47,174 bases of DNA from JBHHZI01 sp046757965 (lineage in GTDB: Bacteria; Acidobacteriota; Polarisedimenticolia; SMYD01): contig JBHHZI010000007.1 in the NCBI GenBank assembly GCA_046757965.1, positions 1-47,174 on the forward strand, in the 5' to 3' direction. Below the pieces are notes generated by a model. That model worked only from the letters and a program-made list of their open reading frames with translations, did no database searches and was not told where the DNA came from. Below, in pieces: positions 25,622 to 35,282 of this stretch (within the stretch, counting starts at the first letter, position 1; each line of letters starts with the position of its first letter). Both the position numbers and the translations under genes were made by a program.

Positions 25622-25870
25622 TCATCCTCGCGCCGCACTGCCGGGTCCGACCAGGACGCCTGGCGGAGATATCCCGTGATAGTTGATCTCCCGCCGGCGC
25701 ACCTGGTCGGAAAGCGAGTCGTCGAGATACCCCTCCGGGGTGATCTCGCCCCGGACGAGACACTCGTAATGGAACCGGCAGAACCCCTGCGCGTACACCC
25801 CGTCACGACAGCGGCTCACACCGTCGTGGGTCGAGATGTAGTGGCAGGGGTCCGGTGCCGACGAGGTCAT
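25622..25870 (-). CDS. Small Cys/His-rich protein, possible zinc knuckle
   Basis: The 82-residue product contains C-x11-C-x9-C-x2-H-Y (DPC...SRC...GFCRFHYE). The three Cys and one His could bind one zinc ion. The ATG at 25870 overlaps the stop of the upstream small gene (ATGA), so the pair is translated together. The last two ligands have the same spacing, C-x9-C-x2-H-Y, as the knuckle in the upstream protein. I do not recognise a named family. Its C-terminal half (EGYLDDSLSDQVRRREINYHG) is polar. A role with nucleic acid is inference only. Confidence 0.6.
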   Translation of the reverse strand: MTSSAPDPCHYISTHDGVSRCRDGVYAQGFCRFHYECLVRGEITPEGYLDDSLSDQVRRREINYHGISPPGVLVGPGSAARG

Positions 25871-26199
25871 TTCGTGCGACGCTGTCGGCTCATCGATTTG
25901 CGCCGCCGTTGCTGATAATGGCGGCTGCAAAGTGCTTTCGCGCGAGCGGGTTGCGCGCAGTCCTTCATCCGGCAGGTCAGCGGGTTGGTCCGCGGCCGAC
26001 CGACCTTGCCGGTGCCCTTCTTTCGAACGCCTCCCTTGCGGGCAATCCCGCTGACTCGACGGTCCAGATCCCTCAACCGCCGGTCCATCCGCTCGATCTG
26101 CTTCTGCGTCGGGAGGGCCTTCCGAACTCCAAGGACCGCCTCCCGCACGACATTGCGCACGAGGGACTCCACAACTCGACCTAGATCGCTTCTGGGCAT
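25867..26199 (-). CDS. Small basic protein: helical N-terminus, AT-hook-like segment and Cys/His knuckle
   Basis: The 110-residue product starts at the ATG with AGAGGTGAG 5 bases upstream. Residues about 5-50 look like an amphipathic helix or coiled coil (VESLVRNVVREAVLGVRKAL, then IERMDRRLRDLDRRV). Then comes a Lys/Arg stretch with GRPR (KVGRPRTNP), resembling an AT-hook core, and a C-x4-C-x9-C-x2-H-Y knuckle (CRMKDC...LCSRHY). The tail is RRRK- and QRR-rich. The net charge is strongly positive. This layout suggests a small DNA-binding protein. I know of no named family with this layout. Confidence 0.62.
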   Translation of the reverse strand: MPRSDLGRVVESLVRNVVREAVLGVRKALPTQKQIERMDRRLRDLDRRVSGIARKGGVRKKGTGKVGRPRTNPLTCRMKDCAQPARAKALCSRHYQQRRRKSMSRQRRTK

Positions 26200-26290
26200 C
26201 TGCTCACCTCTGCTGTGAAACGTTGTGTCTCGTGGTCTGCCCGATCCTGACACAGGCATCGGAGCCGGGAATGTGATGTCACGGATACTC

Positions 26291-26320
26291 ACCGTACCAC
26301 ACAGGCTGAACACGGCTCAA
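26291..26320 (-). promoter_or_regulatory. Candidate promoter of the small Cys/His gene pair
   Basis: TTGAGC (26315-26320), an 18-base spacer and TACGGT (26291-26296) with a TG extension one base before it. The leader would be about 85 bases. The -10 is weak. Confidence 0.35.
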
Positions 26321-26390
26321 CCATACAGAAATCCGGCCTCCCCGCGGCGGGAGCCCGGGCGAGCAGAGACCGGAGAGAGGTGGGAGCAGC

Positions 26391-28295
26391 CTATTCGAGG
26401 GGGCGGAAGCGCAGCGCCTCGACGCGCAGGAAGAACACCCGGTCCTTGGGCCGGGTGAGATAGGAGGCGATCAATTCCTTGACCTTGAGGGCATCGGCGT
26501 CGTCGGGATCGATGCCGAGCACCTCGTCCATCTTGACACTCGCCTCTCGCAGGTTGCCGCCGGCGAGCAGCTTCAGGCCCCAGTTGAACCAGCTGCCGGT
26601 GATGTAGCGGTCGTAGGCCCCCTCCGGATCGTTCTCCTGCAGGCGGTAGAACTTGCGGAGCGCCTCGGCGAAGTTCTTGTTCTTGAAGGCGGCGAAGGCC
26701 TCCGCGCGTTCGGTGGAGAGCTGGTCACGAGATTCCTTCGCCTCGATCGATTTCGTCATCCACGCACCGATCTCCGCATTCATCGGGTCGAGCTGGATGG
26801 CCTTCTCGAACGATGCAATCGCCTCGTCGATCTGCCCGGCCTCGAACTGATCCTGCCCGGTCTCGAACAGAGCCAGGGCACGGGTCGGATCCCGGTGGGT
26901 GATCTGCGGCTCCGGCAGAGTTCGTCGCACCGGAGGAGTCCCGGGTGCAGCATCGGCGGCGGGCGCGGGGCGGGCGCGCGCCTCCGGCGGACGGGTCTTC
27001 ACGACCTCCGGGTGCGGGACCGGTCTCGCGACGGCGGGGCGCGTCGGCGTCGGGAGCAGGCCGGACCACCAGGCCGCGACCGCACCGGCGACCGCGAGCA
27101 TCGCGATCGCGAGCAGCACCGCCCGACGGCTCGAGCGCCGGCGGACGGGTGCAGCCACCGCCTCTTCATCCGTCTCGGGGAACGCGGCGCCGGGAATCTC
27201 GGCCATCTTCGGCACCACGTCGTCATCGAGCGTCGCTTTCTCCCTCGCCGCCCCTGCCGGTCCGGAATCGTCGCGTGTTCCCTCCGCTGGCGCGCTCGAC
27301 GCGCTGCTCTGGCTCTCGGACACCGCGAACGGCGATTCGGTGGTCACGCCGGCGTGTGTCGACCGCGGCACCGTTGCCGCTTCCGGTTCCAGATCGATCA
27401 CCGAGACATCGTCCTGGATGATCTCCTCGCCGTCCGGGACCGCGGTGTCCTGCCCGGTGGCCATCGTCTCCGGGGTTGGCGCCTCATCGGTTTCAGGAGG
27501 GTCATCGAAGGTGACCGTCTCGAGCTCGAACTCGGGCAGGATCTCATCCGTGTCCTCGAGAGGCGGGCTCGACGGCAACCCTTCTCCCACGCTCGCCGGG
27601 GGCTCCGCCGGCTCGGTGGCCTCCACCAGGGGAGGAGCGTCCGAACCGGGGCGGCCGCTGGCAGGCAACGGTCCCAGATCGACCTCGTCGACCTCCCGCT
27701 CCACCGACAACGGGGAGGGAGGGGGCGGTGGGGGTTCCGGCGCGGCGACGCGGGCCGGGGCGGCCTTCGTGCGAGCCCGGTCGCGCATGGCCTGCATCAG
27801 CCGGGTCGCCAGAGGATGATCGCGGTCCAGCGACAGGACCTGCTTCAGGTGCGGCACGGCGGCCCGGGCATTCCCCTCCTTCAGCGCCAGGCGAGCGGCC
27901 CCCAGGGCGTGCCGGATCTCCGGCTCCAGGGCCCGGGCCCTCTCGGCTCGCTGCTCGAGATCCCGCAGGGCGGTCCTCAGGGCAGGGCTGGCTGCATCAC
28001 CGTGGGAGCGGCACGCCGCCACCGCCTCGTCGAAGCGACGCGCGTCGAGAAGGATCTGGATCTCCTCGAGGACCGGCGTGATCGGCGGCGCATCATCGGC
28101 GTTCTCCGCCGGGCAGAGCATCTCCACCTTCTTGATGCCCTCGCGGGCCCGCACGTTGTTCCCATCGACCTGCAGGACCTGCTGCCAGAGGCCGACGGCC
28201 GTGGGGTAGTCGGCGTTCATGTAGGCGCGCCCGGCCGCGTCGAGCAGCTCGGCCAGCTCCGAGCCGGGTTCCGGGTTCCGGTCCGCTGTCTCCAC
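26391..28295 (-). CDS. Large TPR protein with a central membrane segment
   Basis: The GTG at 28295 is preferred because CAGGAG lies 6 bases upstream; the in-frame ATG at 28301 abuts it with no spacing. Residues about 1-170 hold TPR-like helices (AGRAYMNADYPTAVGLWQQVL, ALKEGNARAAVPHLKQVL). About 200 residues of acidic, Pro/Ser-rich linker follow, then Arg-rich sequence and one membrane segment (VLLAIAMLAVAGAVAAWWSGLL). A second Pro/Ala linker leads to C-terminal TPRs (FETGQDQFEAGQIDEAIASFEKA and others). The two TPR arrays would lie on opposite sides of the membrane, a bridging layout. Function and partners unknown. Confidence 0.72.
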   Translation of the reverse strand: METADRNPEPGSELAELLDAAGRAYMNADYPTAVGLWQQVLQVDGNNVRAREGIKKVEMLCPAENADDAPPITPVLEEIQILLDARRFDEAVAACRSHGDAASPALRTALRDLEQRAERARALEPEIRHALGAARLALKEGNARAAVPHLKQVLSLDRDHPLATRLMQAMRDRARTKAAPARVAAPEPPPPPPSPLSVEREVDEVDLGPLPASGRPGSDAPPLVEATEPAEPPASVGEGLPSSPPLEDTDEILPEFELETVTFDDPPETDEAPTPETMATGQDTAVPDGEEIIQDDVSVIDLEPEAATVPRSTHAGVTTESPFAVSESQSSASSAPAEGTRDDSGPAGAAREKATLDDDVVPKMAEIPGAAFPETDEEAVAAPVRRRSSRRAVLLAIAMLAVAGAVAAWWSGLLPTPTRPAVARPVPHPEVVKTRPPEARARPAPAADAAPGTPPVRRTLPEPQITHRDPTRALALFETGQDQFEAGQIDEAIASFEKAIQLDPMNAEIGAWMTKSIEAKESRDQLSTERAEAFAAFKNKNFAEALRKFYRLQENDPEGAYDRYITGSWFNWGLKLLAGGNLREASVKMDEVLGIDPDDADALKVKELIASYLTRPKDRVFFLRVEALRFRPLE

Positions 28296-28380
28296 CGGCA
28301 TCTCCTGTGAGCAGATCAGGGGTCTGCCGGGCCAATCTAGGTCCAGATCCGGAGGTTTTCAAACGGTCGCGCGGGAGGCG

Positions 28381-28632
28381 TCAGGAAACACTGGACGGCG
28401 CCAGGAAGCGATCCCGGCAGCGCGCGGAACAGAAATAATGGGTGCGTCCACCCCGGACCAGCGTCAACGCCGTGCTGGACGGCAGGAATGTGTCGCACAC
28501 GCGGTCACGCACCATGCGACCACCCGCCCGGGGCGGCTCGACCTGCCGTCTTCCGGCGGCCTGCGCACGGGCCCGCTGCATGAGCCAGCGCACCAGCAGG
28601 AACCCCAGGGCGGCGAGCAGGAGACGACGCAT
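28381..28632 (-). CDS. Small membrane-anchored YHS/TRASH-like metal-binding protein (PP0621-like)
   Basis: The 83-residue product has an N-terminal membrane segment (LLLAALGFLLVRWLM) and a short C-terminal motif: MVRDRVCDTFLP followed by HYFCSARCRDRFL. This resembles the YHS or TRASH metal-binding fold (D-x-V-C ... YFCS-x2-C). The ATG shares one base with the stop of the upstream TPR gene (TGATG), so it is translationally coupled. It may bind zinc, copper or iron; no role is proven. Confidence 0.72.
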   Translation of the reverse strand: MRRLLLAALGFLLVRWLMQRARAQAAGRRQVEPPRAGGRMVRDRVCDTFLPSSTALTLVRGGRTHYFCSARCRDRFLAPSSVS

Positions 28633-29261
28633 CAGCCCGGCTGCCTGTCATCCCCCGGGTGCCCCCGCAGATGATCCATCTGCTGGTGAAGCTCGTCCAG
28701 CACGGGCAGATCGGGGCTCAGCGTCTCCAGTTGCGCGATCGCGGCGGCGGCGCGGTCGAGGTCGAGGCTGTTGTTCATGTAGTGAATCGCCATGAGGTAG
28801 TAGGTCTCCCAGTGGTCGGCATGTTCCGCCTGCAGTCGATCCAGGAGATGGCCGGCGTCATCGACGCGCCCCCCGCTCTCGTAGGCCATCGCGGTGTACA
28901 TCAGACCCTGGAAATTGCCGGGGTCGCTGGTCTCCACCCGGGTGAGGTAGCCGAGGGCCTGGTCCGACATCCCGGCGCGCATGTACAGCTGGGCCAGTTC
29001 CAGGAGGACCTCGACGTTGTCCGGGTCGGCGTCGAGCCGGGCGTTGAGATCGTCGAGCAGGGCCATGACGTCGCCGTGAGGTTCGCCGGCTGCGTCCCCC
29101 GGTGCGGCAGGAGTCGCCGCGGTCGCGTTCTGGCGCGCCGACGGCGGGGCGGGGCCGTCACCGGTGGTGGTCGGCGCCATGAGGGCATAGGCCAGGACGA
29201 ATCCGGCCATGAAACCGAACGCCACCCCCCCCACACCGAAAGTCGCCTGCTCCTTGTTCAC
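28632..29261 (-). CDS. Membrane-anchored TPR protein
   Basis: The GTG at 29261 has GGAGG about 10 bases upstream. The 209-residue product has one N-terminal membrane segment (VGGVAFGFMAGFVLAYALM), an Ala/Pro linker of about 40 residues, and about four TPRs (LLELAQLYMRAGMSDQALGYL, AMAYESGGRVDDAGHLLDRL and others). The layout resembles the periplasmic TPR part of cytochrome c maturation proteins (CcmI/NrfG), but no Ccm genes are near. It is coupled to the YHS-like gene. Confidence 0.78.
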   Translation of the reverse strand: MNKEQATFGVGGVAFGFMAGFVLAYALMAPTTTGDGPAPPSARQNATAATPAAPGDAAGEPHGDVMALLDDLNARLDADPDNVEVLLELAQLYMRAGMSDQALGYLTRVETSDPGNFQGLMYTAMAYESGGRVDDAGHLLDRLQAEHADHWETYYLMAIHYMNNSLDLDRAAAAIAQLETLSPDLPVLDELHQQMDHLRGHPGDDRQPG

Positions 29262-29402
29262 GGTCCGTCAGCCTCCGTCGGGTCGACCACGAGTCTATGC
29301 GTCCGTTCCTCGCGACGTCAAGAAACGGGACCCCACCGGCACCCGGAGGCTGGCCACCGATCCGGTGGAAATTCACCGCTATGCTACAGTCGTTGAGATC
29401 AC

Positions 29403-30517
29403 GTGCCCTCGACCATCGTGCAGCAAGGCTTGCCCATCGATCCCCCGCCACCCGCATCTGGCGGGCGTCGGCGTCGTGTCGTGGGGATGGATGCGGCATC
29501 GCTGGCCGCCTGGATGGAGGCCCTGGGCGAACCACCCTACCGCGGGCGGCAGATCTTTCGCTGGCTCCACGCGCGGCGCGCACGCTCGTTCGAGGAGATG
29601 ACGGATCTCCCCGCCCCTCTGCGCGCCACCCTGGCCGCCCGCGCCACGCTGGACCGGCCGGCAGGGACCGCGCGCGCCGACTCGGCCGACGGCTCGACAA
29701 GATGGAGACTCGCATTCGCCGACGGCGCGCAGGTCGAGGCCGTTCACATCCCGGATCGCGACCGCGTCACCCTCTGTGTCTCCTCGCAGGTCGGCTGCCG
29801 GTTTGCTTGCACGTTCTGCGCCACCGGCATGATGGGACTGGCCCGCCATCTCCACGGAACCGAGATTGTCTCCGAGATCATGTGCGTCCTCGAGAAACAT
29901 CAGGTGGAGCCGGGCACGCCGTTCAACGTCGTGTTCATGGGCATGGGAGAACCCCTGGACAATCTCGATGCGGTTCTGCACGCCTTCGCCGTTCTCACGG
30001 ATCCCGACGGGTTCGGTCTGTCGTGGCGACGGGTGACCGTCTCCACGGTCGGCGTGATCTCCGGCATCCGGCGGCTCGCCGCCACCTCGCCCCGCCCCCG
30101 GCTCGCCATCTCCATCAGCGCCACGGACGATGCGACGCGCTCGCGGCTGGTGCCCGCGAACCGGCGGTGGCCCCTGGCGGCGTTGCGCCAGGCCGTGCTC
30201 GATTTTCCCGTGCGGCCGCGTGAGAAGGTGACCTTCGAGTACGTCCTGCTCGCCGGAGAGAACGACACTCCCGACGATGCCCGCCGCCTGGCGCGACTGG
30301 CGCGCGGCCTTCCCGTCCGGGTCAACCTGATCCCCTGGAACGAGCACCCCGATCTCCCGCACCATCGCCCCGATACCGCGCACGTCGAACGATTCCGGGA
30401 TGCGCTGCGAGCCGCCGGCATCGACGTCACCATCCGCTTTTCCCGGGGACGTGACGTCGGCGCCGCCTGCGGCCAGATGATCCTTTCCGACCGACCCGCC
30501 GAATGGAGCTCTCCGTC

Positions 30518-30521
<4 letters not shown>
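29403..30521 (+). CDS. rlmN: 23S rRNA (adenine2503-C2)-methyltransferase RlmN
   Basis: RlmN is a radical-SAM enzyme that methylates A2503 of 23S rRNA and A37 of some tRNAs. The radical-SAM triad is CRFACTFC (C-x3-C-x2-C). The family phrases VSSQVGCRFACTFCATG, FMGMGEPLDN, TVSTVG and the C-terminal methyl-carrying Cys in VGAACGQM are all present. The start is uncertain: GTG at 29403 gives an Arg/Pro-rich extension of 28 residues before the conserved start near GMDAASLAAW, and the ATG at 29487 is the alternative. A TACAGT -10-like element at 29385-29390 would give a very short leader. Its stop overlaps the HtrA start. Confidence 0.93.
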
Positions 30522-31920
<1,399 letters not shown>

Positions 31921-31924
<4 letters not shown>

Positions 31925-33387
31925 TGCGCCGCATCCACTGCCTGCCGGCCCTCGCGGCCATGATTCTTCTGGGTGCGCCACTGGCCGCCGCCGGGACCGG
32001 CAGCCGGCGCATCAGCCGCACCTTCGATGAGTACCGGGACAGGGTCGTCGCGGTGCGCTACGAGCTGCGGCTGGCCGACACCAGCGATGGGGGGGCGGGA
32101 AACAAGGTGAGGGGCGTCGCCTGCGGGGTCGTCACCGGGCCCGGGGGCCTGGTGGTCACCACCGCCGATCCGTTCCCCGAGCCGGGGGGGAATCCCAGAC
32201 AGACCTACGTTCCCGATCGTTTCCTCGTCGTCGACACCACCGGCAAGGAACACCTGGCGCATGCGATTGGGCTGGACCGCGATCTCAATCTCGCCTTTCT
32301 CCAGCTCGCGTCCACCACCGCTTTTCCGACCGAGCCGCTGTCCTTCGCCGGGCGCGCCCCCCGGCCGGGAGAGGAGGTGCTGCTCATCGGGCTGCTGGGA
32401 GAACCGTACGGACACGCGCCGACGTTCTCCCTGGCCCACATCGTCTCGCAGATCGACAAGCCCTGGCCGCTCTTCGTCCTGGACACACTGGTCCAGGATC
32501 TGACCATCGGCGGACTCATCGTGACGACCCGTGGAGAGGCCCTGGGCATGGTCGGCGAGGATGTTCTCGCCACGTCGCCGAACACACCGGCAGACATGGC
32601 CAGCAACGGCAACGTCCTGTCACTGTTCGCGTCCGTGTCGCAGGGGCGCCGGCCTGGATATCCGATGCTGTTTCCCTTCCACGGTCTCCTGGACCGGCGT
32701 ATCGCCAATCCCCCGCCGGTGGGCGCCGATAGCTGGACGAAGCGCGGCTGGCTCGGCATCATCATGCAGCCCCTGAGCGAGGAGCTCGGCGACTACTGGA
32801 AGGTGCCGGGACAGGGAGGTGTCGTCATCGGGGCCGTCATGGAGGGCTCGCCGGCGGAGGCGGCCGGGCTGCGGGTTGGCGATGTCATCGTCGAGGTCGA
32901 TCACTCCCCGGTGCGGGTGCGCGAGATGCGCGATCTCGTCGGTTTCCGCGACATGGTGCAGGCCGTGGAGCCGGGCCGCGAGGTGCCACTCGGAGTCTTC
33001 CGGGCCGGCCATGAGCAGAGTATCCCGCTCACCCTCGGGCAGCGACCGAAGACCATCTTCCTCGCCGACGAGCAGGAAGATGAGAACTTCGGCCTGACGG
33101 TCAAGGAGCTGACCTTCGATTTCATCCAGGCCATGAACCTGCCGGCCGACACGCGGGGCGTCTACGTGTCCGAGGTCGCCAACGCCGGCTGGGCCGACGT
33201 CGCCGGTCTGTCGGTCAGCGACGTGATCCAGAAGATCGACGGAGAGCCGGTGGACGGTCTCGAATCGTTCAAGGCGATCATGGCGACCATCACCGGGGAA
33301 CGCCGGGGAAACGTCTTGTTCTTCATCAAGCGCGGCGTGCGCACCCGCTTCGTCGCCGTCAAGGCCGACTGGGACGACCTGCCCTGA
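31921..33387 (+). CDS. HtrA-like pseudoprotease with two PDZ domains, triad lost
   Basis: The ATG at 31921 overlaps the active htrA stop (ATGA). The product has a signal peptide (ending near LAAAG), a degenerate trypsin-like domain and two PDZ domains (VMEGSPAEAAGLRVGDVIVEV and VANAGWADVAGLSVSDVIQK). Alignment by eye with the upstream protein puts Asp83 where the catalytic His should be (VVTTADPFP against VLTNDHVV) and Asn123 where the Asp should be (DLNLAFLQL against LTDLAVLKL). The GNSGGPL loop is shortened to TIGGLI with no Ser. It should be proteolytically inactive and may act as a chaperone, adaptor or regulator of its active partner. Confidence 0.88.
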
Positions 33388-33411
33388 GGAGTGGGCTGCG
33401 GCACATGGCGG

Positions 33412-34044
33412 TCAGCCGCCGGCGAGACGCCGGACGGCGGCGGCGGCATCCACGGCCGTCCAGACGGCACGGATGACGGCCACCCCGGCGACCGGCAGAG
33501 CACGCACCGCATCGACGTTGTGGGCACCGATGCCGCCGATGGCCCACAGCGGGATCGACGTGGCGCTGGTGGCCTGCCGCAGGAGACCGACGCCGCGGCC
33601 TGGGTGACCCGGGTGAGAGTCCGTGGGAAACACCGGGCCGAGAAAGGCATGATCCGCCCCGCGCCGCTGTGCGGCGATGACCTCATCGACGGAGTGTGTC
33701 GACACGCCGACCCGGAACGACCCGGGAACCAGCCGGCGCACGGCATCCACCGCCAGGCCCCTTGCCGGCAGATGGACGCCGGCGGCGCCGGTGGCCAGCG
33801 CCACATCGAGGCGGCGACTGACGAGCAGGGGGAGGTCCGGCCGCTGCCGGCGAACGAGCACCTCGCGGATGTCGCTCACCAGGCGCGCCAGGGCGGCGCC
33901 TCCGAGATCCGGTTCCCGGATGACGAGCATCGAGAGCCCGGCCTGCGCCGCCGCGCCGAGACGGGCCGAAAACGACGCCCGGTCCGGGCACAGCGATCGC
34001 TGCGTGATCAGGCAGACAGGCAACGGCTCGCCTGGAGAGCGCAT
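33412..34044 (-). CDS. Thiamine phosphate synthase/TenI family protein
   Basis: The 210-residue TIM barrel matches the ThiE/TenI superfamily: LVIREPDLGG (ThiE LREK region), GAAGVHLPARG, GVSTHSVDEVIAAQRRGADHAFLGPVFPT and IPLWAIGGIG. Several ThiE active-site features are altered: the NDR loop reads VSRR, HLGQ reads HLPA, and the Thr/Lys after FPT is replaced by DSHPG. It may therefore be a TenI-type thiazole tautomerase or a divergent ThiE. No other thiamine gene is seen nearby. It lies 6 bases after the small membrane-protein gene. Confidence 0.78.
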   Translation of the reverse strand: MRSPGEPLPVCLITQRSLCPDRASFSARLGAAAQAGLSMLVIREPDLGGAALARLVSDIREVLVRRQRPDLPLLVSRRLDVALATGAAGVHLPARGLAVDAVRRLVPGSFRVGVSTHSVDEVIAAQRRGADHAFLGPVFPTDSHPGHPGRGVGLLRQATSATSIPLWAIGGIGAHNVDAVRALPVAGVAVIRAVWTAVDAAAAVRRLAGG

Positions 34045-34050
34045 GGTCGC

Positions 34051-34332
34051 TCACCCGACGTGTCGGGACGGTGGGGACGGCGTCCGATGCCCGGGTGGAG
34101 CCGGGCCAAGACGGATGAATCGCCACGCATCGATCACGCCCATGATGAACAGCAGGCCGCCCAGGCCCGAGACGGCGCCCCGGACGCTGCCGGTCAGCAC
34201 CACCGCCTTCACCGGGGCAAACCGGGCGACGATCCCGTTGGCATCCCACAGAGGCGTCCAGGGCAGGAAGACCAGCAGGACACCGATGTAGAAGCAGTAC
34301 AGGATGTAGGTGAGAAAGACGACCAGCTTCAC
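34051..34332 (-). CDS. Small membrane protein of unknown function
   Basis: The GTG at 34332 has GAGGAAT about 5 bases upstream and removes a poor N-terminal extension. The 93-residue product has two membrane segments (VVFLTYILYCFYIGVLLVFLPW and AVSGLGGLLFIMGVIDAW) linked by about 30 residues, and a short Pro-rich tail. It appears co-transcribed with the ThiE/TenI gene. I do not recognise a family name. Confidence 0.62.
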   Translation of the reverse strand: MKLVVFLTYILYCFYIGVLLVFLPWTPLWDANGIVARFAPVKAVVLTGSVRGAVSGLGGLLFIMGVIDAWRFIRLGPAPPGHRTPSPPSRHVG

Positions 34333-34395
34333 AGGATTCCTCACGCAGGCGGGAAGTGTACCAGAGGCAGCGCGCACTCGTCGGGAAGGACCGTG

Positions 34396-34424
34396 CTGAC
34401 GCCAGCCGGCGAGCAGGCTAGAAT
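34396..34424 (+). promoter_or_regulatory. Promoter of mqnA, probably leaderless
   Basis: CTGACG (34396-34401), a 17-base spacer and TAGAAT (34419-34424). The next GTG start is only 6 bases on (34431), so transcription would begin at or next to the start codon. No ribosome site is present. Confidence 0.65.
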
Positions 34425-34430
34425 CGGCGT

Positions 34431-35282
34431 GTGATGGTGAGCCGCCTGCGCATTCACGGACTCGATTCCCTCAACGCGGCTCCCCTCCAGTGGGGGTTGG
34501 CCGACGGATCCCTGATCGCGGGACGGCCGGTGGAGTTCGCCACCGGCACCCCGGCCGAGTCGGCCGCGGCGCTGGCAACGAACCGGGCCGACGTCGCACT
34601 GATCCCGTCGATCGAGCTGCAACGGATCGAGTCGCTGAGTGTCGTGCCGGGCATCTGCGTGGCCGCCCGCCGGCGGGTGAGATCGGTCCTGCTCCTGGCT
34701 CGCCGGGAGATCTCGCAGGTGCGAACCGTGGCGGTGGACACGTCGTCCCGCACATCGGCGATCCTGGTCCGCATCCTGCTGCAGCGCCGCCTCGGGATCG
34801 AGCCGACGTACGTCCCGTGCGCACCCGACGCGCAGGCCATGCTGTCAAGGTGCGACGCCGCCCTGCTGATCGCCGATGCCGCCCTGGGCCGCACGCCCCC
34901 CGGCGTGGTCAGCCATGATCTGGCCGAGCTGTGGTTCGAGTGGACGGGATTGCCCTTCGTGTTCGCGGTCTGGGCGGCCCGGCCCGGGCTGGACATGGCC
35001 GCTCTCACCGGACGGCTGGAGGAGGTGCGGGTCGAGGGGCGGCGACACATCCCGGACCTGGCGCGCCGGGGCGCGACGCGGCCCGGCCTTCCAGATGCAC
35101 CGGATCTGGAGCGCTACCTGCGAGAACTTCTGCACTACACTCTGGGCCCGGAAGAGGAGGCCAGCCTGCTGCGTTTCTTCGACGAGGCGTACCGGGCCGG
35201 CGCGCTGCACCGGATCCGCCCGCTGCGGATCGCCCCGAGGAACGTCACGCCGCTGCGGGCATTTGCCGGGGAGTCGTCATGA
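34431..35282 (+). CDS. mqnA: Chorismate dehydratase MqnA (futalosine pathway)
   Basis: MqnA dehydrates chorismate to 3-enolpyruvylbenzoate, the entry step of the futalosine route to menaquinone. The protein has a periplasmic-binding-protein-like fold with the family phrases LNAAPLQWGL, RADVALIPSIEL, VAVDTSSRTSAILVRILL, and DLAELWFEWTGLPFVFAVWA. The length of 283 is normal. GTG at 34431, ATG at 34434 and GTG at 34437 are all possible; the first fits the TAGAAT-N6 pattern of a leaderless start. The stop overlaps the mqnC start (ATGA). Confidence 0.9.
   Translation: MMVSRLRIHGLDSLNAAPLQWGLADGSLIAGRPVEFATGTPAESAAALATNRADVALIPSIELQRIESLSVVPGICVAARRRVRSVLLLARREISQVRTVAVDTSSRTSAILVRILLQRRLGIEPTYVPCAPDAQAMLSRCDAALLIADAALGRTPPGVVSHDLAELWFEWTGLPFVFAVWAARPGLDMAALTGRLEEVRVEGRRHIPDLARRGATRPGLPDAPDLERYLRELLHYTLGPEEEASLLRFFDEAYRAGALHRIRPLRIAPRNVTPLRAFAGESS

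Noticed and set aside
25574..25915. Plus-strand frame that begins with a signal-peptide-like stretch (MNSALLVTLLVGVLLASSS)
   Set aside because: It lies opposite the Cys/His small gene, whose frame has a conserved-looking knuckle and ATGA coupling; the plus frame turns into Arg/Pro-rich sequence with no motif.
26320..26390. GC-rich imperfect hairpin after the large TPR gene
   Set aside because: It needs a bulge and is followed by only TTT; not enough for a terminator call.
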